From Lagenorhynchus albirostris (Eukaryota; Chordata; Mammalia; Artiodactyla; Delphinidae), in contig NC_083105.1 of assembly GCF_949774975.1 (NCBI RefSeq), positions 71,006,924 to 71,070,923 on the forward strand: DNA of 64,000 bases. The letters are read 5' to 3'. Under the pieces are notes generated by a model that saw nothing but the letters and a program-made list of their open reading frames with translations, had not been told where the DNA came from and did not search any database. The translations under genes and the position numbers were made by a program. Positions 58,848-64,000 of the stretch are shown one piece after another. Positions within the stretch are counted from its first letter, which is position 1, and the number at the start of each line of letters is the position of its first letter.

Positions 58848-60769
58848 ATGGTAATAGGAACATACATATCACTAATTACCTTAAATGTAAATGGATTAAA
58901 TGCTCTAACCAAAAGACACAGGCTTGCTGTATGGCTACAAAAACAAAACCCATATATATGCCATCTACAAGAGACTCACTTCAGACCTAGGGACACATAC
59001 AGACTGAAAGTGAGGGGATGGAAAAAGATATTCCATGCAAATGGAAATCAAAAGAAAGCTGGAGTAGCAATACTCATATCATATGAAAATAGACTTTAAA
59101 ATAAAGAATGTTAGAAGAGCCAAGGAAGGACCCTACATAATGATCAAGGGATCAATCCAAGAAGAAGATAAAACAATTATAAATATATATGTACCCAACA
59201 TAGGAACACCTCAGTACATAAGGTAAATGCTAATAGCTATAAAAGAGGAAACCGACATTAGCACAATAATACTCGGGGACTTTAACACCTCACTTTTACC
59301 AATGGAAAGATCATAAAGACAGAAAATTAATATGGAAATGCAAGCATTAAATGACACAATAGACCAGTAGGTTTAATTGACATTATAGGACATTCCATCC
59401 GAAAACACCAGATTACACTTTCTTCTCAAGTGCACACGGAACATTTTTCAGGATAGATCACACCTTGAGTCACAAATCAAGCTTTCCTAAATTTAAGAAA
59501 ATTGAAATCATATCAAGCATCTTTTCCAACCACGACGTGATGAGACTAACCTATGACAAAGGAGGCAAGGATATACAATGGAGAAAACATAGTTTCTTCA
59601 GTAAGTGATGCTGGGAAAACTGGAAAGCTGCATGTAAAAGAATGAAATTAGAACACTCCCTAACACCAGACACAAAAATAAACTCAAAATGGATTAAAGA
59701 CCAAAATGTAAGACTGGACACTATAAAACTGTTAGAGGAAAACATAGGAAGAATACTCTTTGACATAAATCACAGCAAGATCTTTGTGTGTGTGTGTGTG
59801 TGTGGTATGTGGGCCTCTCACTGTTGTGGCCTCTCCCATTGTGGAGCACAGGCTCCGGACACACAGGCTCAGTGGCCATGGCTCACAGGCCTAGCCGCTC
59901 CGCGGCATGTGGGATCTTCCCAGACCGGAACACAAACCCGTGTCCCCTGCATCAGCAGGCAGACTCTCAACCACTACACCACCAGGGAAGCCCACAGCAA
60001 GATCTTTTTTGACCCACTTCCTAGAGTAATGGAAATAAAAACAAAAATAAACAAATGGGACCTAATGACACTTCAAAGGTTTTGCACAGCAAAGGAAACT
60101 ATAAACAAGGTGAAAAGACAACCCTCAGAATGGGAGAAAATATTTGCTAATGAATCAATGGACAAAGGATTAATCTCTTAAATATATAAACAGATCATTT
60201 GGGTCAATATTAAAAAAACAAACAACCTATTCAAAAAATGGGAAGAAGACCTAAATAGACATCTCTCCAAAGAAGACATACAGATGGCCAAGAGGCATAT
60301 GAAAAACTGCTCAACATCACTAATTATTAGAGAAATGCAAATCAAAACTACAACGAGGGATCACCTCACACCAGTCAGAATGATCATCATCAAAAAAACC
60401 TACAAACAATAAGTGCTGGAGAGGGTGTGGAAAAAATGAACCTTCTTGCACTCTTGGTGGGAATGTAAATTTATACAGCCACTATGGAGAACAGTATGGA
60501 AGTTCCTTAAAAAGCTAAAAATAGAATTACCATATGACCCAGCAATCCCACTACTGGGCAAATACCCAGAGAAAACCATAATTCAAAAAGACACATGCAC
60601 CCCAATAGTCATTGCAGTACTACTTACAATAGCCAGGTCATGGATGCAACCTAAAAGCCCAATGACAGATGAATGGATAAAGAAGATGTGGTACCTATAT
60701 ACAATGGAGTATTACTCAGCCATAAAAAGGAACAAAATTGGGTCATTTGTAGAGATGTGGTGGACCTAG
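58848..60769 (+). pseudogene. L1-C ORF2, RT deleted, SINE-interrupted
   Basis: Starts MVIGTYISLITLNVNGLNAL (58848-59099) with the endonuclease QETHF and VAILIS motifs, and reaches the catalytic 'SNHDVMRL' region near 59525-59548. It then jumps to the C-terminal 'YDKGGKDIQW' region at ~59552. The deletion spans roughly 2-2.5 kb and includes the whole RT. After the SINE the frame continues to 60181. A final piece, 60446-60769 (WECKFIQPLWRTVWKFLKKL... to EYYSAIKRNKIGSFV), ends at a premature TAG. Confidence 0.88.
59786..59992 (-). mobile_element. CHR SINE with (TG)n tail in L1-C
   Basis: Minus-strand copy flanked by a perfect 15-bp duplication CACAGCAAGATCTTT (59771-59785, 59993-60007). Instead of a T run, the tail side is a (GT)n tract (59785-59803), so the original poly(A) has been replaced by a dinucleotide repeat. 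Confidence 0.95.
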
Positions 60770-60822
60770 AGACTGTTATACAGAGTGAGGTAAGTCAGAA
60801 AGAGAAAAACAAATATTGTATG

Positions 60823-61214
60823 AAGTCTTTTATGTTCTGATATAAGTTTTGCTATCCCAGCTTTCTGTTGATTTTCATTTGGATAGAATATCTTTTTCCA
60901 TGGTCTTACTTTCAGTCTCTGTGTGTCTTTAGACCTGAAGTGAGTCTCTTGTAGGCAACATGTATATGAGGCTTGGTTTCATTTTTATTTAGCCACTCTA
61001 TGTTTTATGATTGGCACATTTAGTCTATTTACATTTAAAGTGATTATTAATAAGTATGTACTTATTGCCATTTTAAAAAAACGTTTGGGGCTGTTTGGAT
61101 AGTTCTTTTTTGTTCCTTTCTTCGCTTGTTCTCTTATGACTTGATGACTACATTTAATATTATGTTTGAATTTTCTTTGTGTGTGGATCTAGTATAGTTT
61201 AAGTGTTTATTACC
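60823..61214 (-). mobile_element. L1-E, middle part: endonuclease N-terminus and ORF1-ORF2 linker
   Basis: Resumes the old L1 after L1-C: TTCTGATATAAGTTTTGC, CTTTCTGTTGATTTTCATTTGG, GACCTGAAGTGAGTCTC (reversed endonuclease), ORF2 start near 61070, then linker sequence to ~61214, where A/T expansion begins. Confidence 0.85.
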
Positions 61215-62885
61215 ATGAATTTTATATATAGCAATCTCTCTTTCTCTCTCTTTGTATATATATAATATATGATATATAGCATATAAAACATAGTAAGATG
61301 TGATATGATATAATATATATTATATATGATATATATGATCATATATGATATATTGCATATATGTGTATATATGTATCATATATATCAAACATATTATATA
61401 TCATAATATACATATATTTTTAAAATATATATTTAAAAATGATATATTTCATACATAATATATATGATATGTATATAGTTATATGATATATATACTATAT
61501 ATATTATTTGTGATATATTTATATTATTATAAGTTGTATTATTATGAAATATTTTTATATAATAATAAATTATATATTTATTTTATTATTATGAATAATT
61601 ATAATGATAGTAATTAAATTATATAATTCAATATATATTATAATTATTATAATTAAAAATACTACCAATAGTAATTAAATAATATTTTTTATTATGAATA
61701 CATATTTATAATATTACACTTATTATATATATGAATATATATTTATTATACTATATGTATTGCATACATAGTAAATATATGTATTAATATATTTATTATA
61801 TTATTATAATAATAAATAAATTATATTTCATTTATATATTTTTATGTCTATTATACATATATTTATAATATATATTTATTTATATATTATACATATTTAT
61901 TTTTTAATATTTATTTATATATTTTTAAATATATATAATATATATTTATTTATGTATATATATTTACATATGATTATTTGCTGATGTATTAATTTCAAAC
62001 AAATTTTAATAGTCCTGCATTTTTACTCCTCCACCTCAATTACTGTTCTCCCATGATATAATAATATATATACATATATACATGTATATTGTAGTGTATA
62101 ATATGATACATATATAATTATTTATTTTATATTATATATAATATATTTTACATTGTATATTATAAAATAATTGTATAGTATATTATAATATAATTGTATA
62201 GTATATTATAATAATATATGATTATTTTATAATATAATAGTATAAAATTATTATATATTATATATTATTATATTATTACATCACCTTATAATATATATTA
62301 TTATATAAGTAATAATATATTAATACTAACAATATTATATATAATATATATAGTTATATGTAATATTATATATTATACTATTAAATTTATAAATATTAAA
62401 ATATATTTATAAGTGTATGATTTATAAATATACCAATATAATATATTATATGTATATTATATGTGTTATAAGATATATAATAATATACATTGTAATATTA
62501 TATATTATATTATTTTATTAATAATTATATAATATATTTTAATATATAGTAGAGTATATTATATTAATATGCATAATATTATAGAATTACACTGTTATAT
62601 AACATATCATATAAGTGATATATGGTACATAATTTTTATTTATTAAATTATCATTATTACTACATATTATGTAATAATACATTATATATTTTTTATTATT
62701 ATCATGGTATATATGTATTATATTATATTTATTCCATTTTTATTCACATATATTTATTATATTATTATAAATATATATTATCTATACGTATATAATATGT
62801 ATCATTATATATTTCTTTATATGTTATACATATATATTTGTATTTACATATGATATGTATGATATACATATCATACATATATGAT
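61215..62885. repeat. A/T-rich expanded block in the L1-E linker
   Basis: About 1.67 kb composed almost wholly of A and T, with countless TATATAAT-type words and local palindromes. It sits where the old L1 linker normally has a short CATATATAAC-like segment. The only mixed-base island is 61971-62055. That island is repeated 911 bases to the right (62882-62960), pointing to duplication plus repeat expansion. Confidence 0.85.
61965..62055 (-). repeat. First copy of the duplicated L1 linker island
   Basis: GATTATTTGCTGATGTATTA, TTTCAAACAAATTTTAATAG, TCCTGCATTTTTACTCC and CTCAATTACTGTTCTCCCATG: L1-E linker sequence, matching 62882-62960 plus 63193 onward. Confidence 0.85.
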
Positions 62886-62961
62886 AATTTGCTGATATAT
62901 TTATTTCAAACAATTTTTTAACAACCCTGCATTTGTACTTCTACCACCACCACAATTACTG
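62882..62961 (-). repeat. Second copy of the duplicated L1 linker island
   Basis: TGATAATTTGCTGATATATT, TTTCAAACAATTTTTTAAC, CCCTGCATTTGTACTTC, then CACAATTACTG. It diverges from the first copy at about one base in six or seven by eye, so the duplication is old. Confidence 0.85.
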
Positions 62962-63192
62962 GGGTTTTTGTGTGTTTTTTTAATAATTTCTTTTTTTCTT
63001 GCGGTACGCGGGCCTCCCACTGCTATGGCCTCCCCCACTGCGGAGCACAGGCTCCAGACGCGCAGACCCAGTGGCCATAGCTCACGGGCCCAGCCGCTCC
63101 GCGGCATGCGGGATCTTCCCGGACCGGGGCACGAACCCGTGTCCCCTGCATCGGCAGGCGGACTCTCAACCATTGCGCCACCAGGGAAGCCC
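62962..63192 (-). mobile_element. CHR SINE in L1-E
   Basis: Minus-strand copy with body GCGGTACGCGGGCC to AGGGAAGCCC, and duplication CAATTACTG at 62953-62961 and 63193-63201. It inserted in the second linker copy after the duplication, because the first copy (62037-62045) is uninterrupted. Confidence 0.93.
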
Positions 63193-64000
63193 CAATTACT
63201 GTTTTTCATGTCATGTTTTACAGCTTTTTGTTTTGTGCATCCTTTAACTACTTATCCTGGAAGTAGATGATTTTACTATTTTGTCCTTTACCTTCCTACT
63301 GCTAGCTTTGTGCATTGTTAATTTACTATGATTACTATGTATTTATCTTTACCAATGAGCCTTTTCCTTTTGTAGTTTTATGTTTCTAGTTGTGGCCTTT
63401 TCTTTTTTGCTTAGAGAATTCCCTTTTACATTTCTGGTAAATCTGGTTTGTGTGCTAAACTCTTTTAGCTTTGTCTGTCTGTTAAACATTAGATTTTCCA
63501 TCAAATCTGTAAAAAGCCCTTGCCGGGTGGAGTATTCTTGGTTGTTTTTCCCTATTATCACCTTAGATATATTATGTAACCTCCTCTGGTCCGGGGTTTC
63601 CACTGAAAAGTAGCCTTATGCAGGTGTCCTTGTATATAGCTTTTCCCTTGCTGCTTTTAATATTCTCTCTTTATGTTTAATTTTTGCTATTTAAACTACA
63701 ATGTGTTTTGGGTTGGTCCCCTTTGATCAATCCTGTTTAGGACTCTCTGTGCTCCCTAGACCTAGATATCTTTTCCTCTCCCAAGAAATTTAGGGAAGTT
63801 TTCAGCTTTTATATCTTTAAATATGTGCCCCTTTCTCTCTTTTTTCTCCTTCTGGTATCCCTATAATGCAGATATTACTATGCTTGATGTTGTCACAGAG
63901 GTCTCTTAAACTGTCCTCATTTCCTTTTATTTTTCTCGTCAGCTTCAGTGATTTCCATTACTCTATTTTCCAGCTCACTTTTCAGTTCTGCTGTATATTC
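63193..64000 (-). pseudogene. L1-E, linker and ORF1 3' part, running off the window
   Basis: Old L1 ORF1-ORF2 linker (63193-~63400) and the C-terminal/RRM part of ORF1 in minus orientation. Reversed landmarks such as TTTTCCATCAAATCTGTAAAAAGCCC (63494), ATCACCTTAGATATATTATG (63558) and GGACTCTCTGTGCTCCC (63741) match the same places in L1-B and L1-A ORF1 (8330-8620, 12310-12600). There is no intact frame. The rest of ORF1 and the 5' UTR lie beyond 64000. Confidence 0.85.

Larger units (their letters stand above)
56972..60822 (+). mobile_element. L1-C, LINE-1 with full 5' end, internal deletion, no 3' end
   Basis: Plus-strand L1 inserted into L1-E. 5' UTR 56972-57882, starting TGGGGAGATTGGTTCAAGAC; ORF1 57883-58792; ORF2 from 58848. 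The RT is deleted (junction ~59550), and a CHR SINE interrupts at 59786-59992. The element stops at ~60822, near the ORF2 end, with no 3' UTR or poly(A). L1-E flanks AAAATCTA (56963-56970) and AAGTCTTT (60823-60830) may be a decayed short duplication. It has the same 5' UTR type as L1-A. Confidence 0.88.

Noticed and set aside
1..64000. CRISPR array, phage, operon or other prokaryote-style system
   Set aside because: Repeat content is mammalian throughout. The only regular repeats are microsatellites and interspersed SINEs and LINEs; there are no spaced direct repeats and no bacterial gene structure.

Overview
This window is ordinary-looking mammalian nuclear DNA from a gene desert, and almost all of its recognisable content is transposable elements. 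The many copies of a tRNA-derived SINE that starts with GGCTTCCCTGGTGGCGCAG (CHR family), the absence of ruminant Bov-tA or primate Alu copies, and L1 3' ends of the cetartiodactyl type point to a cetacean, probably a toothed whale. I see no host protein-coding exon, no functional RNA gene, no CRISPR and no bacterial-style operon. The reading frames of 60-270 codons are decayed L1 proteins, their antisense shadows, or SINE sequence.

Layout. 1-~420 is a Tigger-type DNA transposon remnant. ~440-13998 is a minus-strand L1 (L1-A), split by a full-length minus-strand L1 (L1-B, 3762-11113) flanked by a 10-bp target duplication. Each carries a later CHR SINE. 13998-17008 holds unassigned sequence, a truncated 18S rRNA pseudogene (15364-~15520) and two LTR-like 3' ends. 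17008-19330 holds two plus-strand L1 fragments. 19331-45977 is mostly anonymous AT-rich DNA with scattered old repeats (MIR, L2, MER2/Tigger, hAT MITE, MLT1 LTR), CHR SINEs and a long L2-type LINE (~37.3-40.1 kb). 45978-47574 is a 5'-truncated L1 that appears to carry a 3' transduction, bracketed by a 13-bp duplication. 47575-55504 is anonymous DNA with microsatellites and two long-form CHR SINEs. 55505-64000 is a four-level nest: a MaLR retrovirus-like element, interrupted by an old minus-strand L1 (L1-E), interrupted by a plus-strand L1 (L1-C), with SINEs in both L1s. L1-E also holds about 1.7 kb of nearly pure A/T sequence, apparently built around a ~911-bp duplication.

The genes do not form a pathway. 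The working logic is parasitic: L1 ORF1p and ORF2p supply the retrotransposition machinery used by the L1s themselves and, by established knowledge, by the CHR SINEs. Every L1 here is broken by frameshifts, SINE insertions or deletion, so none should be active. Subfamily names and boundaries come from recognition by eye, without RepeatMasker, and are good to roughly 10-50 bp unless a target duplication fixes them. I found no new biological system. The best items are the L1 3' transduction, the 18S rRNA fragment, the AT-rich duplicated block and the repeated loss of the L1 reverse-transcriptase region.
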